Source of the DNA: Arcuatula senhousia
Lineage: Eukaryota > Mollusca > Bivalvia > Mytilida > Mytilidae
Reading direction: 5' to 3'
NCBI GenBank assembly: GCA_963971305.1
Contig: OZ020308.1
Location: forward strand, 18,013,092 to 18,077,091
Length of the DNA: 64,000 nt
Shown here: in pieces, positions 1 to 9,217 of the stretch
Numbering within the stretch: the first letter of the stretch is position 1
How the letters are laid out: every line of letters starts with the position of its first letter
Notes under the pieces: generated by a model
What the model was told of the DNA's origin: nothing
What the model saw: only the letters and a program-made list of their open reading frames with translations
The model's database searches: none
Translations under genes and position numbers: made by a program

Positions 1-284
1 TGTTACTCTGCCAGAATTTTGATATCTGAAGCCGTTTTGAGTTATTTGCAAAAAACTGCATTTTACCCCTATGTTCTATTTTTAGCCACAGCGGCCATAT
101 TTTACAACAAATAAAAATTTACCACATCAGTTCTAAGCACCCAATGCTAATGAACAACGATACCAAGTTTGGTTGCAATTGGACTTAAGGTGTCAGAGGA
201 TTTAACATTTAAAAATATATTTACGGACAACAGACGCCAAGTGATGACAATAGCTCATCTGACCCTTCGGATCAGGTGAGCTAA
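1..284 (+). repeat. 3' end of a dispersed repeat with terminal hairpin
   Basis: The stretch ends in a self-complementary hairpin (AGCTCATCTGA / TCAGGTGAGCT, about 252-282) after the phrase 'acagacgccaagtgatgacaa'. The same end recurs near 17,450-17,480 and 29,050-29,118. Related body sequence lies at 12.0-14.3 kb and 17.05-17.48 kb. It looks like a non-autonomous dispersed element; the superfamily is not recognised. The element starts upstream of the window. Confidence 0.6.
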
Positions 285-756
285 AAAGGAAGTAAAAGTC
301 TGACAGGTCTGAAAGTCACTAAGGATGTAGTCTTGTCATATTGAACCACTCTTCCAAATTTCAAATAATTCTTATGTTTGATTTCTGAGAAGAGTAAATC
401 TTGAGTCCAAAACAGGAAGTAGAAGTCTGACAGGTCTGAAAGTGGCTACAGTTTGTCATACTGAACTATCCTACATAATTCTAAATTGTTTTCATGAATG
501 ATTCCTGAAAAAAACTTGATGGTAATTTGTACAAACGTATATCATGAGCCCACACAGCTAAAACCACCCTGTTTTCATGAGGGGCGTCTGGGATGATTAA
601 AAAATGTGACTTATGGGTTGAAACTACAGTCTATTTAATTCAAATCTCAAATTCTACACTTGGACATCACCCAGCATGTTAAAATGATTTTTAATTACCA
701 AAAATGATTATAAAAAAATAGTTAATGTGCAGCATCAAGTGTTATATCTACTTAAG
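285..756 (+). repeat. Intron-like sequence, locally duplicated
   Basis: No coding signal is seen. This stretch and the exon after it (285-873) are re-used at about 1523-2195, with the same 'aggaagtagaagtctgacaggtctgaaagt' type units. It therefore forms a local ~1.2-kb tandem duplication inside the TRIM-like gene copy A. The same intronic sequence occurs in copy B (17.48-18.19 kb) and copy C (24.93-25.45 kb). Confidence 0.6.
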
Positions 757-873
757 ATCAACAAGCCATGAGTCTAACCTTTCTTCCAGAAAGGACACCA
801 CACCACCATTACAAGCTCACAATTTTGAAACAACACCACTGTCCAGAGATGAGAAACAAAGTATCATTCCTGA
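757..873 (+). CDS. Array exon A-1 (Ser/Thr-rich repeat exon of TRIM-like gene)
   Basis: This is an open 117-bp exon. It starts one base before a full codon (A TCA ACA AGC) and ends two bases into a codon (CCT GA) before a GTAGGT donor. It therefore splices in frame to any other unit of the array and to the B-box exon at 5017. The first half reads STSHESNLSSRKDTTPP and the second half ETTPLSRDEKQSIIPE. The outer acceptor (cttaag) is weak. A better acceptor (cctttcttccag) lies 33 nt inside and keeps the frame, so a shortened form is possible. No catalytic residues are visible; this is a linker-like segment. It could belong to an upstream gene copy or to copy A. Confidence 0.55.
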
Positions 874-1103
874 GTAGGTATTTTAATGTATTTAATTTTG
901 AATTGAAATCCATACTAGTGTCTTAATACTTAAAACTTCTGTTAAAGGTAATGGTTAGGTCAAAAATATAATTTGAGTTCCATTTTTTGTTTTGTGTTGA
1001 TGTTTTACGCTCTTTATATTCCTTTCATTCCTTATTAATTTATTTACTTATATGTGAGCCAAAATGCAACATCTTTTATTATCTTATCCTCTATGTATTT
1101 TAG

Positions 1104-1231
1104 ATCAACAAGTCATGGTCCTAACAAATCTTCTATAAAGGACGCCACACCATTACAAGCTGTCTATACACACAGAACAAACATGGGAACACCAGTATCT
1201 AAAGAAACCAGAAAAAATCTCATGGCCATCA
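1104..1231 (+). CDS. Chimeric array/start exon of copy A
   Basis: The first ~70 bases match the array exons (acceptor tattttag, then STSHGPNKSSIKDAT). The last ~50 bases match the start exons of copies B (11660-11706) and C (24591-24637), with ATG at 1183-1185 giving MGTPVSKETRK before a GTAAGT donor. The 3' part is 2 nt longer than in B and C (49 versus 47 nt from the ATG), so it ends in phase 1 and is out of frame with a standard array exon. It could serve as a start exon if spliced to the inner acceptor of the next exon (2075), or it may be skipped. It probably arose by recombination between an array exon and the start exon. Confidence 0.45.
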
Positions 1232-2041
1232 GTAAGTAACTATTCAATTTTAACTCATTTAAGTTTGCAGCTGAGTAGATGTGTTTTATTTATCTACAAG
1301 CATTGTATATCAATTGGAATATTTGGGTAATTTTTTTTGGCTGAAATTTGCAATACAATTCACATTATTTATCATGCATCATTTAATGACCCAGTCTAAA
1401 ACAGGAAGTTGAAGTCTGACAGGTCTGAAAGTGGCTTAGGACATACAGTTTGTCATACTGATTTATCCTAAATTCTTGTTGGTCCAATTATCATAAAAAA
1501 TCTAATTATTTCTTGTTGTTCCAAAGAGGAAGTAGAAGTCTGACAGGTCTGAAAGTCACAAAGGATGTAGTCTTGTCATTCTGAACCACTCTTCCAAATT
1601 TCAAATAATTCTTATGTTTGATTTCTGAGAAGAGTAAATCTTGAGTCTAAAACAGGAAGTAGAAGTCTGACAGGTCTGCAAGGGGCTACAGGTTGTCATA
1701 CCTAACTATCCTACATAATTCTTAATTGTTTTCATGAATGGTTCCTGAGAAAAAGTTGATGGTAATTTATACAAACCTAAATCATGAACCCACACAGTAT
1801 TGTTTTAGCTTCTAGGTCTCTACAAGTGCAAAACCAATAAGCTTAAGTCAACCTGATTTCATCATAGGCTTCTGGGATTGATTAAAAAATGTGACTTATG
1901 GTTTGAAACTACAGTCTACTTAATTCAAAACTCAAATTCTACATTTGGACATCATCTAACAAGTTAAAATGATTTTTAATTACCAAACATGATTATAAAA
2001 AAATAGTTAATGTGAAACATCAAGTGTTCTATCTACTTAAG

Positions 2042-2195
2042 ATTAACAAGCCATGATTCTAACCTTTCTTTCAGAAAGGACACCACACCACCATTACAAG
2101 CTGACAACACTAAAACAACACCACTGTCCAGAGATGACAACACTAAAACAACACCACTGTCCAGAGATGAGAAACAAAGTATCATTCCTGAGAAG
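2042..2195 (+). CDS. Array exon A-2 with internal 33-bp duplication and altered donor
   Basis: This is an array exon in which 'gacaacactaaaacaacacc...gagat' (33 bp) is present twice in tandem, lengthening the Thr-rich part. The usual donor (GA|GTAGGT) has become GAGAAGGT, so the nearest usable donor is four bases later, after 2195 (AAG|GTATTT). That changes the end phase. An inner acceptor at 2071-2074 (cttt-cag) would give 2075-2195, 121 nt. Joined to the chimeric start exon (1183-1231, 49 nt), this restores the frame of all later exons (170 nt, phase 2) and is open throughout. Whether it is used cannot be told from DNA. Confidence 0.45.
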
Positions 2196-2429
2196 GTATT
2201 TTATTTTGAATTTAAATCAATATTAGTGTTTTTTATTACTTAAATCTTCTGTAAAACTTCTGTAATAGTTTATGGTAAGGTCTAAGTTTTAATTTGGGTT
2301 CCTTTTTTTGTTTTGTGTTGATGTTCTAGGCACTTTAGATTCCTTTCATTCCTTATTATATTTATTTATTTACTTATATGTGAGTCACAGTGCAACATCT
2401 TTTATTATCTTATTCTCTATGTATTTCAG

Positions 2430-2546
2430 ATCAACAAGTAATGTTTCTAACCAATCGTCTATAAAGGACACCACAACAACATTACAAGCCGACAACTCTG
2501 AAACAACAACACTGTCCAGAGACAAGAAAGAAAGTATCATTGCTGA
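2430..2546 (+). CDS. Array exon A-3 (Ser/Thr-rich repeat exon)
   Basis: This is an open 117-bp unit, acceptor gtatttcag, donor GTAGGT, with the same phase at both ends as its sisters. It reads STSNVSNQSSIKDTTTT in the first half and ETTTLSRDKKESIIAE in the second. A T-rich tract immediately upstream (tattatcttattctctatgt) is the polypyrimidine tract; apparent open frame upstream of 2430 is intron, not protein. Ends are well supported by repetition across ten units in the window. Confidence 0.7.
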
Positions 2547-2579
2547 GTAGGTATTTTTAATGTATTTACCTTTTGCCTT

Positions 2580-2830
2580 TTCGTCTGTTGATTTTAGTGC
2601 CTCTAGTCTGGAATTGTCTTAAACTTGGTTGTAATTTAGATTGAAGAAATAAGGTACCAATTGGGCATCCAAGTGTCAAATGACGAAACAAGTGAACACT
2701 AACGAAAACAGCATTTAGAAAGAGACTACACAACTGAACAGCAATCAACAACACGAACTCATATCATAACGAGAATGAACTCTATTGCTCCTGAAGAATG
2801 GAGAGTAAGCAGTTTCTGCTTGCATTTCAA
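2580..2830 (-). repeat. Degenerate Penelope-type 3' tail
   Basis: It contains a decayed version of the motif 'gaagcagaggtaccaatggggcatccgaatgtc' found at the end of the reverse-transcriptase element at 7709, followed by 'gaacagcaatcaacaacacgaactc' and 'gaatggagagtaagcagtttctgcttgc'. No RT is attached. It lies in the intron between array exons A-3 and A-4. Confidence 0.55.
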
Positions 2831-3284
2831 AGATTATATATTTTAATTCATCTTAAGTGAAGGTCAAGCCAAACAACGGTATAAACTCACATTTAAATCT
2901 TATGAAAAAATTGCATAAGCATTTTATGAAACCCAGGCATCACCTTCTATCAGTAAATTCTCTCAATCTTCATCATGTTGAAGATTCTGTAATAATTTTT
3001 GGTGTGTGCATACATAATAAATTTTAAAAAGGGAGATAAAACAAAAATATTTATGAGCACCAGGATATATCATACATACATCAAGTCATTCTCTTTCTAA
3101 AAGGATAGTTACGATTCTCCGCTAAAGAAATTGTCTTTGTTTTTTACCAGTGCAAGTTTCAAGGAGGACTGCTACTTACATATCACATTTAAATGTGGGT
3201 TTTCCTACCGAACAATTCCTTCATTTACTTATATGTGAACGACAATGCAACATCTTTTATTATCTTTTTCTCTATGTATTTCAG

Positions 3285-3401
3285 ATCAACAAGTCACGCT
3301 TCTGACCAATCTTCTAAAAAGGACACCACAACAACATTACAAGCTGACAACTCTGAAACAGCAACACTGTCAAGAGATGAGAAAGAAAGTATCATGACCG
3401 A
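3285..3401 (+). CDS. Array exon A-4 (Ser/Thr-rich repeat exon)
   Basis: This is a 117-bp open exon with acceptor gtatttcag and donor GTATGT, phase-matched to the other units. It reads STSHASDQSSKKDTTTT, then ETATLSRDEKESIMTE. The Lys for Ile change in SSKKD is private to this unit. It sits about 740 bp after A-3 because a repeat-filled intron (2580-3230) separates them. Confidence 0.7.
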
Positions 3402-3589
3402 GTATGTATTTTTAATGTATTAACCTTTTGAATTGAAATCAATATTTTAATACTTAAAACTTCTGTAAAAGTTTAAAAAGTCAAAGTAATAATTTGGGTT
3501 CTTTTGTTTTTGTTTTGTGTTGATGTGCTATGCTCTATATTCATTCCAGATATTCATATTGTAATGGACATTTGTTGATTTTAATATTT

Positions 3590-3880
3590 TTATGCAACAT
3601 CATATATTATGCATTATTATAACAAAATTTTGATTTCATAGTTCACAGGACATTAGCAAATATTTGTGAAAATTCCCCAAATCACAATTCACAGGAAATA
3701 TTGCCACTGTAGAGATCTGTGGAGGCATCAATCACAGATCATTGAATTTTTGTTAGCCAAGAACGGTTCACAGACAATGACTTCATCACAGTTTACAAAC
3801 AATTGTTTGCCTGAATCACAGTTCACAGAAAATTCAAATGGACGATCACGCATCACAAAATTATCCCATGGACCCCCTTA
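3590..3880 (+). repeat. Intronic CACAGTTCACAG-rich repeat
   Basis: Several imperfect copies of 'atcacagttcacag' are spread through this intron segment (near 3640, 3680, 3735, 3765, 3785, 3820). It is absent from the equivalent introns of copies B and C. The open frame across it is read-through of the repeat and is not taken as a gene. Confidence 0.4.
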
Positions 3881-3914
3881 TGCATGTATGAAGTGGTGTA
3901 TCTATCTATTTCAG

Positions 3915-4028
3915 TTCAACAAGCGATGCTTCTATGCAATCTTCCACACAGGACAGCACAACGTCATTACAAGATGACAACTTTAAAACATCCCTGTCAA
4001 GTTTTGAGAAAGAAAGTACCATGACTGA
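3915..4028 (+). CDS. Array exon A-5, diverged, one codon shorter
   Basis: This is a 114-bp open unit (acceptor tatttcag, donor GTATGT) in the same phase as the others, but more diverged: STSDASMQSSTQDSTTS in the first half and SLSSFEKESTMTE at the end. The first base is T, so the junction codon becomes GAT (Asp) where others give GAA. It is the last small exon before the B-box exon at 5017. Its divergence suggests it is the oldest unit of the array. Confidence 0.65.
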
Positions 4029-4274
4029 GTATGTATATCTAATATATTTCTTTTGGAAGGGAATCAATATTTCAACCCATCTTTCTACTTCTATGAAAGT
4101 TAATGATCTGAAATGGTGTGTAGTAGAGCAAAGGTTGACCTAAGTCGTTTTTTGTTTGTTTAATTGTTCTATGCTCTTTATATTTATAAAATGTTTGGCC
4201 TTGTCAACCTGTTAACTAAGTGCCTCTAAAGATTATTGAACCCTAGCCTGGCATTGTCTGAAACTTAGTTATAA

Positions 4275-4663
4275 CAAGGGGTTGCACTAAGTCGTGCTAA
4301 GCATACCCCCACTCGACCATTGAGAAAACAGGAAGTAAATGACCGACTGACCTGGAAAGGGGAGGCACGGTATTACTCATCATGATGAAGATGTGTACTA
4401 AATTTGAAACCAATCCATCCAGTAGAAGCCGAGGAATCTGTTACGAACAATTTCACTTTTAATTTTTTTTACCCTTAAAAAGTCTAAGTCGGCTCGGAAA
4501 ACAGAAAGTAGATAATGGACTGCCCTAGAAAGAAGAGGCATGGTATAAAGCTGTGTACCAAATTTGAGACCAATACATCCAGTAGAAGCAGAGAAATTGA
4601 ACTGGACGGACAGACGGACGGACATGGTGATTGCAATATAGCCCCCTCTGTTATGAGTGGGGG
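4275..4663 (+). mobile_element. 389-bp insertion with TATAA target duplication
   Basis: Copies B and C read 'cttagttataattatgattt' here. Copy A has 389 extra bases flanked by a duplicated TATAA (4270-4274 and 4664-4668). The ends carry an imperfect inverted C-rich/G-rich match (catacccccactcg / gagtggggg). The inside has two related halves, each with 'ccaatccatccagtagaagc' type sequence. It is non-coding and non-autonomous. It inserted after the A/B/C duplication or was lost from both others; the TSD favours insertion. Confidence 0.7.
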
Positions 4664-5016
4664 TATAATTATGATTTCACAGAATAGTATTTAATTTGTC
4701 TTTTAAATTAGTGAAAACCAAGGCAAACAATTGTACAAACTTCCGTTGGTTAAACCAGGTTTTATGGTGCCATCATTATGAGATGTATCATTTTATAACA
4801 GTGGTGAATTGAATATGAACAAGAAGAAAGTAGAGTTAATTCAGATAAAAAAAATCAAAAATTTGTATATAAACTCATGTATAATTAATAAGTTAAATAC
4901 CATTTGCAGGTGAGGTAGGTATGTAAGTTTTCAGGTTAGGAAAATTAATAGTTTGAAAAAAGTGGCTATTTTATCTTATTTTTTTCTTTAAAAACTGTTA
5001 ATAAGTTTTTTTATAG

Positions 5017-6658
5017 ATCAAATCCTGTGTGTAGACTATGTATACAACAGAACAAAACTACCACACCAACAGTCTGGTGTAACAACTGCCAGGATCTCCT
5101 GTGCCAAGACTGTGAAAGTCGACATAGAGATGCTACAGCTACAAAAGAACATTACGTCATACCTTTTGATGATTATAAAACATTACCCACATTTGTTTTA
5201 AACACCAAATTTTACTGCATGGAACATTCTATAACATACACTCACTTTTGTCACATTCATGATAAGGCTTTATGCATAAAATGTACTGAAATGTTTCATA
5301 AGAAATGTAAATATGTTTCAAAAATGGAGGACATTATCCACAATGTGAAAGAATCTGTGGCTTTTGAAAGAAACATGACAGATATAGAAGCTATTTGTAG
5401 AAAATTGAAAACATTTGTCGACAGCCGAGAGGCAAATCTTATTCGTTTAAAGCAAAAATTTGAACAGATGAAAATGGAGGTTTATAACAAAAAGACATTG
5501 AAAAAGAAAACGATTTTGAAAATAGAATCTGTATATAAAGAGCTGACCAATGAAATGTCAGGTACATTAGAAATTATCCAATCAAAGGAGAAAGAACTTT
5601 GTGAAATAATAAATAAAAAATATGATATGATAACTTGTACTAATAATTTTCAGTTTTTTATTGTGACTAAAGAACTTGAACATATAGTTTATGAAATAAA
5701 CAAGGACATTGAAAATTTATATAAAAATGAACAACTCATGGAAATAAGTATAGAGTTTAAAATGAACAAAAAAGACAAAGTTGGTCGTGGAAAAGTAAGG
5801 GTCATCAAAAAACCATCTGCTGCATCAATATATACCAGCAACCCAACAGTAGCTCAGGTTCATACATGGAATCCTGTTCAGCTCCGTCTCCAGCAGAGGA
5901 TAGGACTGGAGAGTTATCATTACCACTATGGCTGCTGTACCTTACATGGTGGACTGGTGGTGATTGCTGATTATGGTGACCTTCATTATGATGATTGTAA
6001 GGTATTAATACACAATTCTGAAGGATCACTAAGATCCACCATCAAGTTTGATGAAGGTGAGGTAGTATATGATGTGACACCAGTAGATGATCATCATGTT
6101 GCTGTTTCACATCCTTACACTGGCACTATTTCCATTATAGATGTAGATAGTGACCAGGTAGTGAAATGGTTAAAGATTGGAGGGGAAGTGAGAGGGTTGT
6201 GTTGTAAAGGTAGAGATATAGTGTGTTGTGTGGGGGGTAAAGGTCTAGTGAGAGTGAACATTGACAGTGGTAAGGTAAAGACAGTGGTGAATGATAAGAA
6301 TGTTGATTATGACTCACATGTAGAGGTAAGTAACAGACTAATATGTTACACATGTCCTGATACACACTCAGTAAAGGTACTGGATACTCATTACAATGTT
6401 ATCTTTACATACAAAGATTGGGCAGTACTTTATAGTCCTACAGGTGTGACAATAGATGACCACAGTAATATTTATGTCACAGGGTTTGCTTCTGGAAATC
6501 TAGTAATGATCTCCAGTGATGGTAAGTCATGTCATCAGTTACTAGGTCATGATGATGCTCTGGTGTATCCTACTGCTGTACACTATGACAGTAGTACAGA
6601 CAAACTGGTGGTGGTTAATCATGTTGGAGGACCTGCTTTTATCTACTCTGTAGAGTAA
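5017..6658 (+). CDS. B-box/coiled-coil/beta-propeller protein (RING-less TRIM-like), last exon, intact copy A
   Basis: This is a single 1.6-kb exon, open to TAA at 6656-6658. It begins at an acceptor (ttttttatag) with A TCA AAT CCT GTG TGT, so the protein enters from an upstream exon; there is no ATG at the B-box, hence the GTG at 5027 is Val, not a start. Counting from that Val, a B-box1-type zinc site uses Cys2, 5, 18, 21, 26, 29 and His33/42. A B-box2 site uses Cys64, His67, Cys75, His78, Cys83, Cys86 and His91. Residues ~100-245 are Lys/Glu-rich coiled coil. Residues ~285-543 are repeated beta-strand segments of an NHL-like propeller. No RING is visible in this exon. The family acts as cytosolic scaffolds or ubiquitin-pathway adaptors, with the propeller binding protein or RNA; the ligand here is unknown. 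Copies B and C are broken paralogues. Confidence 0.85.
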
Positions 6659-6900
6659 ATCAGAGTCTGAATAATAGACATGGTAGATGTGAGTATGGTA
6701 AGGATGACAGTAGTACAAGGACACTGGTGGTGGTAAGTTAATGAGTTTGAGGTAACAGCTTTTATATACTCTGTAGAGAAAATCAGAGTCTGAATAATAG
6801 ACATGGTAGATGTGAGTATGGTAAGGATGACAGTAGTACAAGGACACTGGTGGTGGTAAGTTAATGAGTTTGAGGTAACAGCTTTTATATACTCTGGGGT
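6653..6900 (+). repeat. 123-bp tandem repeat derived from the end of the CDS (2 copies)
   Basis: Period is 123 bp ('cagagtctgaataatagac' at 6661 and 6784). Each unit contains a decayed copy of the last ~75 coding bases (gacagtagtacaaggacactggtgg...tactctgtagag), so the gene's 3' end was duplicated into its own 3' flank. Copy B has three units. Minus-strand His/Tyr-rich open frames here are shadows of the repeat. Confidence 0.8.
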
Positions 6901-7708
6901 ATGTAAGATGCTACTGGATAAGAATGGTGGATTAAAGTTTAATCTAAACTAAACTTATGTACATTCATGACATTATGACGATTTTACTTATAATGAATCT
7001 TTTTGTGGTAAGTAACATAGAATATTGTAGAGAGAAACTAGTGATAGTATGATACTTGGATCTGAGCAGGTGTGTGACAGTTATCATGACTTCAGCTGAG
7101 TGTTGGAAATGTCTAACATGAAAATATTACAAAAATAAAACATGCTTGTTTTCTAAGAAATTTTGTAGTATGATTTCCAATACATCTAAGTTAAAATTCA
7201 CCACATTTATACAGATTTTATAAACAATATTTATAAAAAATGATTAGTGTCTTCAGTGCATGACTTTCAACATATGTATCATATTATTTCATAATTTCCT
7301 ATTGTTGTGTTCATGTTTTATTTTGTGTGTGCAAGAATTTGTAATACTGGTCATTATAATACATTGTATATGTGTACATTTAATAGTTTTTCTATAGCAT
7401 TCTGTATACATTAAAATTTGTCATATCATTTTATCAATTTATAATTTCAGTGTGCTTATTTTTACAAGTATGAATTATTGCATAAAAATATTTTTGTTGT
7501 ATTAGAAGGTGGAACTTATTGTTTTCATAAGTTTAATACCCGATACATGTAGTAAAAGCAAACAAATTATACAAATGCATTGTTTCTGTATACATTTTTT
7601 TATAAGATTGCTTTTATTTTTTTTCTTTTAACAAATCTGTTATGTGTATTACATCAATATCAAACATTGTATGACCTTTAATAAAATTGTTTTTGTTTTC
7701 TATTAAAA
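6901..7708 (+). other. 3' flank of copy A with candidate poly(A) signal
   Basis: No gene is seen. AATAAA at 7134-7139 is the first good polyadenylation signal after the stop and is conserved in copy B. The rest is AT-rich and collinear with 21,191-22,007 in copy B. Confidence 0.5.
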
Positions 7709-9217
7709 GAAGCAGAGGTACCAATGGGGCATCCGAATGTCAAAAGTCCGAAAGGGCAGAGACTAAACCAGTAAACACAAACAAGAACGGGACAAAAACA
7801 GACAACACGTAAAACATGGAAACACAAAACAACTGAATATCAATCAACAACGCGAACTCCAGTCGAAACAAGAGTGAACTCAGGTGCTCCGGAAGAGTAA
7901 GCAGTTCCTGCTTGCTATAGCACACCCGTCGCGTTGCCAATAGTCCATTCAGCGTGTCAAATCCAGTAAAGGAAGACAAAACAACACCCTATGACAAACC
8001 AAAATCTGCACTCATCTGAGAGATGGAAATCCCATATTTGTCTATAAGTGCATGATGTCTTCCGTAAAATTTCTTGAGTGAAGACAGCAACCTAAGAGCA
8101 ACATAACCCTGTGTGAGCAATTTTTGCGTCAGACGTGTCGCTCTGCTAAGGAAATCGATGTAAGTCCCGCACGCTCTGGAGTAACGAATCAATTGAGATA
8201 CGTAAACTCCATAAGCTGGAGCTGACGGAATATTGCTACACAAGAAGGGGAAGTTGACGATTGGAAAGTTGAAGTCATCACGTTTGTCATAGAGCCTTGT
8301 TGAAAGTCTTCCTTGAGAGTCAATTTCGAGATGTAGATCTAGATATGAAGCAGACTTCCTAGAATCCGTTGTGTCCTTTATCTCAAGCTCCTGTGGATAT
8401 ATGAGATGGAGAAAGTCACCAAATCGAGAATTGTTTAGTGAAAGGACATCATCAATATAACGGAACGTGAGGTTGAAAGAGAGAGCTAGTCTACGGTCTT
8501 TTTTGTCTAGAAGAGATTGCAAGAAGTCTGCTTCATATGAATGAAGAAACAAATCAGCAAGCAAAGGTGCACAATTAGTGCCCATTGGAATCCCTATTGT
8601 TTGCTGAAAAACACGTCCACCAAACTGAACAAATATGTTGTCAATAAGAAAGTTGAGCATGTCGATTATTTGGTCTTCTGTAAATTTGTTCTTTTTCTTG
8701 GACTCATTGATGACAAAGTAAGTCTTGGTATAATCGACTACAAGAAATTTGTACCTGCGTTTTCCATTCTTTTTGAAAAAGCTGCGTTTAATCAGCTGTG
8801 CCAATCGCGATTTCAGTTGTTCATGTGGAATAGAAGTGTAAAGTGTGGAGAAATCGAATGTTTTGATGCTGATTTAGAGTTAAGAATCTCCATCAGTTCT
8901 TTCGAATTCTTCAGGATCCACATTTGATTGACACCATTTCTAGAATAACAACAATCGTAATATTTCTGGAGGCCGGATTTTACTGCCGTAAGTATTGAAG
9001 TCAACAAAACTGAAAGAGGTTTAGTTGTACATTTGGATGACCCTGCAATGAAGCGCTGTTTGTATGGATTTTTATGTAATTTGGGAATCCAATACAGGGA
9101 TGGAATGTCATCATTACTGCCACCAACAGAAAGGCCGAAGGAGGAAATGACAGATTTGTGATTGTCAATGATTTCCTCCTTAGACAGTGTTGTAGCCGTG
9201 TATGTGGTGCTGTTGCT
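7709..9217 (-). mobile_element. Penelope-like retroelement, 5'-truncated, in copy A only
   Basis: On the minus strand a reverse transcriptase can be followed from ~9217 to its stop at 7989. The motifs are YWIPKLHKNPYK; DFSTLYTSIPH (catalytic Asp, box A); GIPMGTNCAPLLADLFL (box B); and RYIDDVL (box C), with LDLHLEID and LYDKRDDFNFP after them. A one-base frameshift lies in the T run at 8861-8864 (minus A run), between the thumb-side upstream part and box A. No GIY-YIG endonuclease follows the RT; the end is a ~280-bp non-coding tail (7709-7988) finishing 'ccattggtacctctgcttc'. Copy B has the empty site (~22,007, 'ctattaaaaaatctgttatgtg'), with only a few target bases lost. Known role: Penelope-like elements copy themselves by target-primed reverse transcription. 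Confidence 0.85.

Noticed and set aside
1054..1103. Open frames starting before the array exons (also 2308, 3193, 18421, 25681)
   Set aside because: The upstream part is the polypyrimidine tract of the intron that happens to be open. The repeated acceptor ending in 'ag' before ATCAACA marks the real exon edge.
3666..3977. 103-codon plus-strand frame
   Set aside because: Runs through an intronic repeat and then the next array exon in the wrong frame.
5027..5029. GTG as translation start of the B-box protein
   Set aside because: It is the middle of a spliced exon beginning at 5017. The same reading continues to an acceptor, and no ATG is nearby.
5805..6365. Minus-strand open frames within the propeller exon (also 19931-20539 and 27128-27824)
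   Set aside because: Shadows of a strongly supported plus-strand coding exon.
6542..6847. His/Tyr-rich minus-strand proteins (also 20716-21144, 20817-21101)
   Set aside because: They are the complement of the gene end and its 123-bp repeats. The apparent repeats come from the DNA tandem.
7740..7979. Extra minus-strand protein after the Penelope RT
   Set aside because: It lies in the non-coding tail. The solo tails elsewhere do not keep the frame.
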